This document shows, piece by piece, positions 1-5,544 of a stretch of DNA of 5,978 bases. How positions within the stretch are numbered: position 1 is the stretch's first letter; each line of letters opens with the position of its first letter. A program made the position numbers and the translations under genes. The notes under the pieces are model-generated. The model worked only from the letters and a program-made list of their open reading frames with translations, was not told where the DNA came from and made no database searches. The DNA comes from Rubrobacter sp. Lineage in GTDB: Bacteria > Actinomycetota > Rubrobacteria > Rubrobacterales > Rubrobacteraceae. Where the stretch lies: the NCBI GenBank assembly GCA_013815575.1, contig JACDFX010000136.1, forward strand, positions 1-5,978, read 5' to 3'.

Positions 1-791
1 CCATCGGCTGCTTCGGCCTGACCGAGCCCTCCGCCGGCTCCGACCCCGCGGGCATGAAGACGTTCGCCCACAGGGAAGGTTCGGACTGGGTATTGAACGG
101 GGAGAAGCGCTGGATCGGGCTCGCCACTATCGCCGACGTCGCCGTCGTCTGGGCCCGCACCGACGAGGAGAAGAACCCCGTTCGCGGCTTCCTCGTCCCG
201 ACGAACTCAGAAGGCTTCACCGCCAGGGACATCACCCCGAAGCTCTCGATGCGCGCCTCCATCCAGTGCGACGTCACGTTCGAGAACGTACGCCTCCCCG
301 AAAGCGGCATGCTCCCCGAGGCCCGGGGTCTCGGCGGTCCCTTCGCCTGCCTCAACGAGGCGCGCTACGGCATCATCTGGGGGGCGATGGGCGCCGCGAG
401 GGACTGCTACGAGTCGGCGCTCGCTTACGCGGGGACACGGGAGCAGTTCGGCAAGCCCATAGGCTCCTTCCAGCTCGTGCAGCAGAAGCTCGTGAACATG
501 CTCATCGAGATAGAGAAGGGCACGCTCCTGGCGCTGCACATCGGCAGGATGAAGGACGAGGAGACGCTAAGCCCGGAGCAGATCTCTCTAGGCAAGCTCA
601 ACAACGTGCGCGAGGCCATAGAGATAGCGCGCGAGGCGAGGACGGTCTTCGGTGGCAACGGGGTAACGCTGGACTATCCGCCGATGCGCCACATGGCGAA
701 CCTGGAGAGCGTGCGAACCTACGAGGGCACAGACGAGGTGCACACCCTGATCCTCGGCAATGCCATAACCGGCATCCAGAGCTTCCGGTAG
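1..791 (+). CDS. gcdH: Glutaryl-CoA dehydrogenase, C-terminal part (5' end outside window)
   Basis: This is the C-terminal 262 residues of an acyl-CoA dehydrogenase; the frame is open to the window edge with the first full codon at base 3. It begins inside family signature 1 (GLTEPSAGSD, fragment residues 5-14). The subtype is read from GCDH-like stretches: VVWAR, LGGPFACLNEARYGI, EQFGKP, GGNGV and TYEGTDEVHTLILG. Y240 and E241 correspond to the Tyr-Glu pair of human GCDH, whose Glu is the catalytic base. The known reaction is FAD-dependent oxidative decarboxylation of glutaryl-CoA to crotonyl-CoA and CO2 in the cytoplasm, in lysine, tryptophan and aromatic breakdown, with electrons passed to ETF. 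Family members are about 390-400 residues, so roughly 130 N-terminal residues, including the substrate-binding Arg region, are missing. A non-decarboxylating variant cannot be excluded from this part alone. Confidence 0.88.
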   Translation, partial: IGCFGLTEPSAGSDPAGMKTFAHREGSDWVLNGEKRWIGLATIADVAVVWARTDEEKNPVRGFLVPTNSEGFTARDITPKLSMRASIQCDVTFENVRLPESGMLPEARGLGGPFACLNEARYGIIWGAMGAARDCYESALAYAGTREQFGKPIGSFQLVQQKLVNMLIEIEKGTLLALHIGRMKDEETLSPEQISLGKLNNVREAIEIAREARTVFGGNGVTLDYPPMRHMANLESVRTYEGTDEVHTLILGNAITGIQSFR

Positions 792-809
792 CCCCATCCC
801 GGTGCCCCC

Positions 810-841
810 CCGCCGGCGGGCCACTGAAGGATCGCCGGCGG
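810..841 (+). other. GC-rich hairpin after the glutaryl-CoA dehydrogenase gene
   Basis: Bases 810-818 (CCGCCGGCG) pair perfectly with 833-841 (CGCCGGCGG) around a 14-base loop, 19 bases after the stop codon. The element also contains a 12-base palindrome at 809-820. It is placed like a terminator, but no T-run follows (TAGATGTAG comes next). It may be a weak or factor-assisted terminator, or simply a GC-rich repeat. Confidence 0.35.
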
Positions 842-853
842 TAGATGTAGAAT
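824..853 (+). promoter_or_regulatory. Possible promoter for the ASST-like gene
   Basis: TAGAAT at 848-853 matches five of six bases of the -10 consensus. Its best partner is CTGAAG at 824-829, a 3/6 match to the -35 consensus at 18-base spacing. That hexamer lies in the loop of the hairpin at 810-841. Transcription would start near 860, about 33 bases before the start codon. This is a weak call based only on the -10 box and its position. Confidence 0.3.
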
Positions 854-892
854 GGTCAGTCTGAAGCTGCGGGGATGACGGAGGTGGGGTGA

Positions 893-2434
893 TTGGTCGA
901 ACGAGGAGAGGACGTCCCGAAAGTGGGGATCACGCGGGGGAGGTTCCTCGCGGCGGTCGCGCTGGCCGGCGTCGCGGGCGGCGTTTCTCTGGGTTGCGGC
1001 CCGGCGGGGCGCGTGCGGCGCCTCTACCCGCTTCGACCGAACGGCGGCGAGTGGGCCTTCCGCTCCCGTCCCGACCTCCGCCCGCCGGCAGTGTCCGTCG
1101 CGCGGCGGTCGGAGGGGACCGCACCCGGTTACGTGTTCGTCGCGCCGAAGAACGGGCCAGGCGAGACGGGCCCGGGGCAACGCGGGCCGATGATCATGGA
1201 CGACGAGGGGCGGCCGGTGTGGTTTCGTCCCCTGGAGACCGAGGGCGTGGACGCGATGGACTTCAAGGTGCAGCGCTACAAGGGGCGTCCCGTCCTCACC
1301 TGGTGGCAGGGACTGCACACCACGTACGGTTTGGGCGAGTACGCGCTCCTCGACGGCTCCTACGAGGAGCTGACCCGCGTGCGCGCGGGCGGCGGCTACC
1401 AGGCGGACCTGCACGAGATCCTCATCACCGGGCAGGACACCGCCCTCATCACCATCTACGGGCTCGTGACCCACGACCTCTCTTTGGTAGGCGGGTCCAC
1501 GAGCGGCGTGACGGCGGAGGGGATCGTGCAGGAGATAGACGTCGAGACCGGCGAGGTGCTCTTCGAGTGGCACAGCCTGGACCACGTCGGGATAGAAGAG
1601 TCGTACTTCCCGCCGCCCGAGAGCCCCGCCGAGCCCTTCGATTACTTTCACATAAACTCCATAGACGTGGACGACGACGAGAACCTCCTCGTCTCAGCCC
1701 GCAAGACTTCCGCCGAGTACAAGATCGACCGCCAATCCGGCGCGCTCTTGTGGCGGCTGGACGGCAAGAGGAGCGACTTCCGGATGAACCCCGGCGCCAG
1801 CACCCGCTACCAGCACGACATCCGCCGCCAGCCCGACGGCACCATCACCCTCTTCGACAACGGCGAGGAAGGTGAGAACGCTCTGTCCCGTGCCGTAGTG
1901 GTGAGGCTCGATGAGGTCGCCATGAAGGCCGACTTGGTGCGAGAGTACGTTCACACCGGGCGGCGGCTCTCCGTTACCCAGGGCAACGCGCAGAGGCTCC
2001 CGAACGGCAACGCCTTCGTCGGCTGGGGCAGCGAGCCCGGCTTCTCCGAGTTCCACGGGGACGGCGAACTCCTCTTCGACGTGAACTTCCCGGGCGGGGT
2101 GGAGTCCTACCGGGCTTTCCGTTTCCCGTGGGTCGGGAGGCCCGGCGACGAACCCGCCGTGGCGGCCGAACCCGGTCCCACCCCGGGTGAGATCTCCGTC
2201 CACGCGAGCTGGAACGGCGCGACGGAGGTCACCTCCTGGGGCATCCTCGCCGGCCCAGCACCAGACCGGCTGAAGACTCTGGGCTTTGTCCCCCGCGACG
2301 GCTTCGAGACCTCCATGGTGGTGCGCACGGACGATCCCTACTTCGGCGTGAAGGCCGTCGACCGCCGCGGCCGGACACTAGGCCGCTCCGCAGCGGTCCG
2401 GCCCGGAGAGCGGGCGTCCCCGTCCCCCTCGTGA
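893..2434 (+). CDS. Exported ASST-like (arylsulfotransferase family) beta-propeller protein
   Basis: The 513-residue product has a basic N-terminus, a hydrophobic segment (residues 19-34) and a permissive lipobox ending GC at Cys35, so it is probably an outward-facing lipoprotein. TRGRFL (14-19) resembles a Tat motif but lacks the RR pair. The body reads as a propeller of the bacterial arylsulfotransferase type (Pfam Arylsulfotransf_2-like), with repeats such as 'G..LW.LDG' and 'Q.D..RQPDGTITLFDNG'. Characterised ASSTs move sulfate between phenols through a covalent His, without PAPS. Here H174, H253-x-N255, R270 and H308 sit in an order like the His/Asn/Arg set of E. coli ASST, as I recall it. 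Residues from about 430 look like a small beta domain. The TTG start is chosen because GGAGG (880-884) lies eight bases upstream; GTG at 923 is an alternative. Family placement is fairly sure, sulfotransferase activity is not. It could be a non-enzymatic propeller. Confidence 0.72.
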   Translation: MVERGEDVPKVGITRGRFLAAVALAGVAGGVSLGCGPAGRVRRLYPLRPNGGEWAFRSRPDLRPPAVSVARRSEGTAPGYVFVAPKNGPGETGPGQRGPMIMDDEGRPVWFRPLETEGVDAMDFKVQRYKGRPVLTWWQGLHTTYGLGEYALLDGSYEELTRVRAGGGYQADLHEILITGQDTALITIYGLVTHDLSLVGGSTSGVTAEGIVQEIDVETGEVLFEWHSLDHVGIEESYFPPPESPAEPFDYFHINSIDVDDDENLLVSARKTSAEYKIDRQSGALLWRLDGKRSDFRMNPGASTRYQHDIRRQPDGTITLFDNGEEGENALSRAVVVRLDEVAMKADLVREYVHTGRRLSVTQGNAQRLPNGNAFVGWGSEPGFSEFHGDGELLFDVNFPGGVESYRAFRFPWVGRPGDEPAVAAEPGPTPGEISVHASWNGATEVTSWGILAGPAPDRLKTLGFVPRDGFETSMVVRTDDPYFGVKAVDRRGRTLGRSAAVRPGERASPSPS

Positions 2435-2482
2435 GCCGCTACTCTGGCCGAGACTCGCCGCCTCACCCGTGCGGCCGGCTGA

Positions 2483-2488
2483 TATAGT
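2483..2488 (+). promoter_or_regulatory. Possible -10 box upstream of the quinone oxidoreductase gene
   Basis: TATAGT matches the -10 consensus at five of six bases in an otherwise GC-rich 88-base gap, 34 bases before the ATG at 2523. No convincing -35 box lies 16-18 bases upstream, so the gene may also be read through from the ASST-like gene. Confidence 0.3.
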
Positions 2489-2522
2489 CCGCCTCCGTGC
2501 CACAGACACTTCGGGAGGCGAC

Positions 2523-3506
2523 ATGGCCCAGATGAAAGCGGTAGTGGCGGAGGAGCTCGGGGGGCCCGAGGTTCTCCGGTACGTTGACGTCGAGCGTCCC
2601 GCGCCGCGCGACTGGGAGGTCCTGATCGAGGTGGAGGCCGCCGGCATCAACTACGCCGACACCATGCGCCGCCGCGACCAGTACCTCACCCGCCAGAGCT
2701 TCCCCTTTACCCCCGGCTCCGAGGTTGCCGGCACGGTCGTCGAGGTGGGGGAGGGCGTCGAGAACGCCTCAGAGGGCGACCGGGTCGTCACCCTGCTCGG
2801 TACGGGCGGCTACGCGGACTTCGCCGTGGCGCCCGCCGCGTCCCTCATCCCCATGCCCGAAGGCCTCGGCTTCGACGAGGCCGCCGCCATCCCCCTCCAG
2901 GGCCTCACCGCCTACCACACTATCAAGACCTCGGGCGCCCTCAAAGAGGGAGAGAGCGTCCTCGTCCACGCCGCCGCCGGCGGCGTCGGGTCTTTAGCCG
3001 TCCAGATGGCGAAGCTGCTCGGCGCCGGCCGGGTCATCGCCACCGCCAGCAGCCCGGAGAAGCTCGACCTCGCCCGCTCCCTCGGCGCCGACGCCCTTAT
3101 CGACTACACGCAAGAGGACTGGCCCGAGAAGGTCCGCGAGGCCACCGACGGCGACGGTGCGGACGTTATCCTGGAGATGGTCGGGGCGGACTTCCCCGAG
3201 AAGAACCTGCAATGTCTGGCGACCTTCGGCCGGATGGTCGTCTTCGGGGCCGCCAGCGGTGACCGGGGCAACCTCGTGCCCGGCGACCTCATGACCGGCT
3301 GCCACTCCGTCGTGGGCTTCTGGCTCGTGCCGATCACGCAGCGTCCGGATCTCCTCGTCCCGAGCCTGGAAGAGATCCTCGGCTGGATAGCTTCGGGGGA
3401 TCTCAAGCTGACCATCGGCGCGAAGTACCCGCTCGAAAAAGCCGCCGAAGCCCACACCGACCTTGAAGGCCGCAAGACCATGGGCAAGCTGATACTCAAG
3501 CCATAG
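2523..3506 (+). CDS. qor: NADPH:quinone oxidoreductase, zinc-free MDR family
   Basis: This 327-residue protein is full length for the zeta-crystallin/Qor branch of the medium-chain dehydrogenase/reductases. It shows the GroES-like N-terminal half (GINYADTMRRRDQY at 41-54, FTPGSEVAG at 62-70) and the Rossmann half. Residues 143-164 fit the quinone oxidoreductase/zeta-crystallin signature (GES.L.HAAAGGVG....Q.AK). SSPEK (176-180) after the second strand suits NADPH. No zinc-ligand Cys/His set is present. The expected reaction is NADPH-dependent reduction of quinones or enones in the cytoplasm; the true substrate cannot be read from sequence. The ATG at 2523 is preferred because GGGAGG (2513-2518) lies four bases upstream; the open frame runs back to 2469 without another ribosome binding site. 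It follows the ASST-like gene by 88 bases and converges on an SDR gene. Confidence 0.9.
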   Translation: MAQMKAVVAEELGGPEVLRYVDVERPAPRDWEVLIEVEAAGINYADTMRRRDQYLTRQSFPFTPGSEVAGTVVEVGEGVENASEGDRVVTLLGTGGYADFAVAPAASLIPMPEGLGFDEAAAIPLQGLTAYHTIKTSGALKEGESVLVHAAAGGVGSLAVQMAKLLGAGRVIATASSPEKLDLARSLGADALIDYTQEDWPEKVREATDGDGADVILEMVGADFPEKNLQCLATFGRMVVFGAASGDRGNLVPGDLMTGCHSVVGFWLVPITQRPDLLVPSLEEILGWIASGDLKLTIGAKYPLEKAAEAHTDLEGRKTMGKLILKP

Positions 3507-3513
3507 GCTTGAG
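3495..3513 (+). terminator. Hairpin overlapping the qor stop codon
   Basis: CTCAAGCC (3495-3502) and GGCTTGAG (3506-3513) form a perfect eight-base stem with loop ATA; the TAG stop at 3504-3506 lies in the loop and first paired base. ATA/TAT can extend it past a bulge. It is followed by a loose T-containing stretch (TATTGGGGTTTT) and not a clean T-run, so it is a plausible but imperfect terminator. Confidence 0.42.
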
Positions 3514-3603
3514 GTATTGGGGTTTTAGGTACAAAATTGTTGCCCGGTGAGTCTTCTCGATGCCGCCCGACCATGCTGTTGCGGAACCGCAGCGGAAAGC
3601 GAA

Positions 3604-3628
3604 GGGGCGGGGGAGAAACCCCCGCCCT
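3604..3628 (-). terminator. Probable terminator of the SDR gene at 3666-4433
   Basis: GGGCGGGGG (3605-3613) pairs perfectly with CCCCCGCCC (3619-3627) around loop AGAAA, with a G-T pair at the base. On the minus strand it lies about 40 bases after the SDR stop and is followed by CTTCGCTTTCC, a pyrimidine-rich but not pure T tail. On the plus strand no T tail follows, so the minus strand is the better orientation. Confidence 0.6.
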
Positions 3629-3648
3629 GCAGGCCTAAAGCCTTAAAG

Positions 3649-3670
3649 TCTAGAATCTAAAACTTCTAGA
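3649..3670. repeat. Inverted repeat across the SDR stop codon
   Basis: TCTAGAA (3649-3655) and TTCTAGA (3664-3670) are perfect inverted copies with an eight-base spacer. The SDR stop codon (3668-3666 on the minus strand) is inside one arm. It could add to termination or protect the mRNA 3' end; it is AT-rich and weak by itself. Confidence 0.5.
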
Positions 3671-4433
3671 TCACCGAGCTAGAGGGGCCACCGGCGACGT
3701 AGATCGTCTCCCCGCTGATGTACGAGGCGTCGTCGGAGACGAGGAAGGCCACCACGTTTGCGATGTCCTCGACCCGGCCGAAGCGCTTGAGCGGGATGTT
3801 CTTGGCGAAGCGCTCCTTCATGTCATCCATGGTCATGCCGACCCGCTCGGCGGCCTCTTTGGTCATCTCGGTCTCGATCCAACCCGGGGCGATGGCGTTG
3901 ACGGTCACGTTGAACCGGCCGAGTTCGAGCGCGAGCGTCCTGGCGAGCGCCTGCAAGCCGGCCTTGGCCGCCGAGTAGTTGGCCTGCCCCTTGTTGCCCA
4001 GGGCGACGATGGAACTTGTCATTACGATCTTGCCGTACTCCTGCTCGACCATGTACTTCTGCGCGGCCCTGGAGCACAGGAAGCTGCCCTTGAGGTGCAC
4101 GTCGAGCACCTTGTCCCAGTCGTCCTCGGTCATCTTAAACGAGAGGTTGTCCCGCAGGAGCCCCGCGTTGTTGACCAGGATGTCCACCCTCCCGAAGCGG
4201 TTGTGGATCTCCTCGAACGCCTTGTCCACCTGCTGCGCGCTCGATACGTCGCACGCTATCGCGATAGCCTCGGTCCCAGCCGCCTCGACGGCCTCGACCG
4301 TCTCCCGACAAGCCTCCGCCGAAAGGTCGAGCACCGCCACGTTGGCACCCTCCTGCGCCATCCGTATAGCCTCGGCCGCCCCTATACCCCGGGCCGCGCC
4401 GGTTACGACTGCCACACGTCCGCTAAGCCTCAA
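3666..4433 (-). CDS. Short-chain dehydrogenase/reductase, FabG / (3R)-hydroxyacyl-CoA dehydrogenase-like, NAD(H)-type pocket
   Basis: The 255-residue product is a classical SDR: TGAARGIG (11-18), D62-V63, NNAG (88-91), S140, Y153 and K157, with GQANYSAAKAG as in FabG. Asp36 at the end of the second strand usually selects NAD(H) over NADP(H). The stretch LLRDNLSFKMTEDDWDKVL followed by HLKGSF also resembles the (3R)-hydroxyacyl-CoA dehydrogenase units of type 2 multifunctional enzymes, so it may act on 3-oxoacyl or 3-hydroxyacyl thioesters. The Asn of the SDR catalytic tetrad is His113. The C-terminus (AGGPSSSVI) lacks the FabG ending NGG-M/I-YM. The TTG at 4433 is chosen because AGAGGTGG (4444-4437) lies just upstream and MRLSGRVAVVTG is a typical beginning; an in-frame TTG at 4448 has no such site. 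It has its own promoter and terminator. The SDR family is certain, the substrate unknown. Confidence 0.88.
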   Translation of the reverse strand: MRLSGRVAVVTGAARGIGAAEAIRMAQEGANVAVLDLSAEACRETVEAVEAAGTEAIAIACDVSSAQQVDKAFEEIHNRFGRVDILVNNAGLLRDNLSFKMTEDDWDKVLDVHLKGSFLCSRAAQKYMVEQEYGKIVMTSSIVALGNKGQANYSAAKAGLQALARTLALELGRFNVTVNAIAPGWIETEMTKEAAERVGMTMDDMKERFAKNIPLKRFGRVEDIANVVAFLVSDDASYISGETIYVAGGPSSSVI

Positions 4434-4436
4434 AAT

Positions 4437-4486
4437 CCACCTCTTCAACTAGCCAAACAACGCCAGCCACACCCCGAGAGGTGCGG
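4437..4486 (-). promoter_or_regulatory. SDR leader with two mutually exclusive hairpins over the ribosome binding site
   Basis: In the minus-strand leader, CACCTCT (4483-4477) is the exact complement of the Shine-Dalgarno segment AGAGGTG (4444-4438). The same bases can instead join a local hairpin: CCGCACC (4486-4480) with GGTGTGG (4473-4467), seven pairs including one G-U, loop of six. One fold hides the ribosome binding site, the other frees it. The pairing is seen directly; regulation is inference. It matches no riboswitch class that I recognise. Confidence 0.35.
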
Positions 4487-4490
4487 ACTT

Positions 4491-4502
4491 TGTTACATAA
4501 CA
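4491..4502. repeat. Dyad at the predicted transcription start of the SDR gene
   Basis: TGTTA-CA-TAACA is a perfect five-base inverted repeat with a two-base centre. It covers the predicted start of transcription (about 4500, minus strand), where a repressor could act. It is short and may be chance in this AT-rich patch. Confidence 0.35.
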
Positions 4503-4506
4503 TTAA

Positions 4507-4535
4507 ATTGTATACGAAGTGAACGTATGTGTCCA
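4507..4535 (-). promoter_or_regulatory. Sigma-70-type promoter of the SDR gene
   Basis: Read on the minus strand, TGGACA (4535-4530) and TACAAT (4512-4507) each match five of six consensus bases at the ideal 17-base spacing. Transcription would start near 4500, giving a leader of about 67 bases before the TTG at 4433. It is the best promoter match in the window and makes the gene independent of the upstream phaB-like gene. Confidence 0.7.
4512..4528. promoter_or_regulatory. Operator-like inverted repeat filling the promoter spacer
   Basis: ATACG (4512-4516) and CGTAT (4524-4528) are perfect inverted copies separated by seven bases. The 17-base element occupies almost exactly the space between the -35 and -10 boxes and touches the -10. 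Size and position suit a dimeric repressor such as a TetR-family protein. No candidate regulator gene of that type lies in the window. Confidence 0.5.
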
Positions 4536-4580
4536 GAACAGATAGATGCAGAATGAAAGTAACGGTTCCTCCAAGCCCAG

Positions 4581-4586
4581 ATTATA
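4581..4586 (-). promoter_or_regulatory. Isolated perfect -10 box
   Basis: TATAAT occurs on the minus strand about 150 bases before the SDR start, upstream of the better promoter. No -35 match is found 16-18 bases away, and the GGAGG downstream on that strand has no start codon at a suitable distance. It could be a second, activator-dependent start for the SDR gene or chance. Confidence 0.2.
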
Positions 4587-4593
4587 AGCGTTT

Positions 4594-4685
4594 CAGTGTC
4601 TCGGCACTCGGTTCGAATAACCGCCACTGACCCGTAGGGCATCAGGACGACGCGAGACTAGGCCTTCCGGGTCAACTGACCCCGG
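4594..4685. other. Non-coding stretch with nested inverted repeats
   Basis: Together with its flanks this is the part of the 327-base gap without a gene. CGGTT (4609-4613) pairs with AACCG (4619-4623), enclosed by CAGTG (4594-4598) and CACTG (4625-4629). A second element, CCGGGTC (4667-4673) with GACCCCGG (4678-4685, one bulged base), adjoins the terminator at 4699-4736 and could act as a back-up to it for minus-strand transcripts. I recognise no known RNA family and no convincing small ORF. Confidence 0.3.
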
Positions 4686-4698
4686 CGGATGGCGACGT

Positions 4699-4736
4699 AA
4701 GAGAGGGGCCCGGTACAATCCGGGCCCCTCTCTTTT
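4699..4736 (-). terminator. Strong hairpin terminator downstream of phaB-like gene, probably bidirectional
   Basis: Bases 4699-4713 and 4720-4734 form a perfect 15-pair stem (core GAGAGGGGCCCGG) with loop TACAAT, starting 27 bases after the phaB-like stop codon. It must serve the minus-strand gene, as no plus-strand gene precedes it. Yet the better T-run (TCTCTTTT) is on the plus strand; on the minus strand it ends TCTCTTACG. It would therefore also block plus-strand transcription towards the phaB-like gene. Confidence 0.8.
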
Positions 4737-4760
4737 GCCGAAAGCTAAGAGCTGACGATT

Positions 4761-5510
4761 CTACGTCCTCATGTAGATGCCGCCGTTGATATCGAGGGAC
4801 TGGCCGGTGATGTAGTCGCCGTCCTCGACGAGGTAGCGGACGGCGCGCGCGATCTCGTTCGGCTCGCCGAAGCGTCCAAGCGGCACCGACTTCAGGATCT
4901 TCGCCCTCGCCTCTTCCGGGATGGCGGAGACCATGTCGGTCTCTATAAAGCCGGGGCAGATGGCGTTTACGGTGATGCCGTAGCGGGCGAGCTCCAGGGC
5001 TGCGGTCTTGGTGAAGCCGAGCAGCCCTCCCTTGGCCGCCGAGTAGTTAGCCTGGCCGACGTTGCCCGCCTCGCCCACGAAGGAGCTCATGTTGATGATC
5101 TTGCCCCCACCCGCCTCGGTCATGTGCGGCAACACGGCGTGTACGGTGTAGAAAGCGCTGTTGAGGTCCACCTGGATGACCGTGTTCCAGTCCTCCACGG
5201 TGAGCTTCTTAAGCGTCTTGTCTATGTTGATCCCGGCGTTGTTGACCAGAACGTCGATCCTGTTGAAACGCTCTATGGCCTGGTCTATGAGCCCCTGCGC
5301 CTGCTCCGCGTCCGAGACGTCCGCCTGTACGGCGATGGCCTCCCCACCCGCCTCCTCTATCTTGGCGACCAACTCTTCGGCCGGCTCTTTGCTGCGCGAG
5401 TAGTTGACGACGACCTTCGCCCCACCCGCCGCAAGCTCCTCGGAGATCGCCGCGCCCAACCCCCGGCTCGCCCCCGTAACTACCGCCACCGCTTCTTTCA
5501 AAGTCCCCAT
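4761..5510 (-). CDS. phaB: Acetoacetyl-CoA reductase / FabG-type 3-oxoacyl reductase
   Basis: The 249-residue product is a classical SDR: TGASRGLG (12-19), NNAG (90-93), S143, Y156 and K160, FIETDM (188-193), and the C-terminus NGGIYM found in both FabG and PhaB enzymes. The second strand ends NYSRSK (36-41), with Ser and Arg that suit NADPH. PhaB reduces acetoacetyl-CoA to (R)-3-hydroxybutyryl-CoA, the monomer for PHB, in the cytoplasm; FabG does the same chemistry on acyl-ACP. PhaB is preferred because the divergent neighbour is a PhaQ-like repressor, but sequence alone does not settle it. The tetrad Asn is Asp115. ATG at 5510 is chosen because GGGAGGG (5520-5514) lies just before it and the SDR fold begins at once. 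An in-frame extension to 5666 would add an unlikely 52-residue leader across the promoter region. The gene ends at a strong terminator. Confidence 0.85.
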   Translation of the reverse strand: MGTLKEAVAVVTGASRGLGAAISEELAAGGAKVVVNYSRSKEPAEELVAKIEEAGGEAIAVQADVSDAEQAQGLIDQAIERFNRIDVLVNNAGINIDKTLKKLTVEDWNTVIQVDLNSAFYTVHAVLPHMTEAGGGKIINMSSFVGEAGNVGQANYSAAKGGLLGFTKTAALELARYGITVNAICPGFIETDMVSAIPEEARAKILKSVPLGRFGEPNEIARAVRYLVEDGDYITGQSLDINGGIYMRT

Positions 5511-5544
5511 GTGCCCTCCCTTTTCCCGTCTTTTCCCTGAAGCC

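Noticed and set aside
932..997. Tat signal in the ASST-like protein (TRGRFL).
   Set aside because: The twin arginines are interrupted by Gly, so a Tat route is only possible, not supported; lipoprotein export through Sec is as likely.
719..1651. Long open frame on the minus strand (310 codons).
   Set aside because: It lies opposite the ASST-like gene and the dehydrogenase end, resembles no family, and open antisense frames are common in high-GC coding DNA.
889..1875. Long plus-strand frame starting GTG just before the ASST-like gene.
   Set aside because: Its product is an Arg/Gly/Pro-rich string with no recognisable fold; the frame at 893 gives the family-like protein.
4434..4448. Alternative TTG start of the first SDR at 4448.
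   Set aside because: No ribosome binding site precedes it, and the Shine-Dalgarno segment for the TTG at 4433 would fall inside the coding region.
4423..4503. 26-codon leader ORF (ATG at 4503, minus strand) overlapping the SDR start.
   Set aside because: It has no ribosome binding site, its ATG lies at or before the predicted transcription start, and it has no codon run typical of attenuation.
4609..4623. CGGTTCGAATAACCG looks like a tRNA T-arm.
   Set aside because: The loop is five bases and not seven, and no acceptor stem, D-arm or anticodon arm can be laid out around it.
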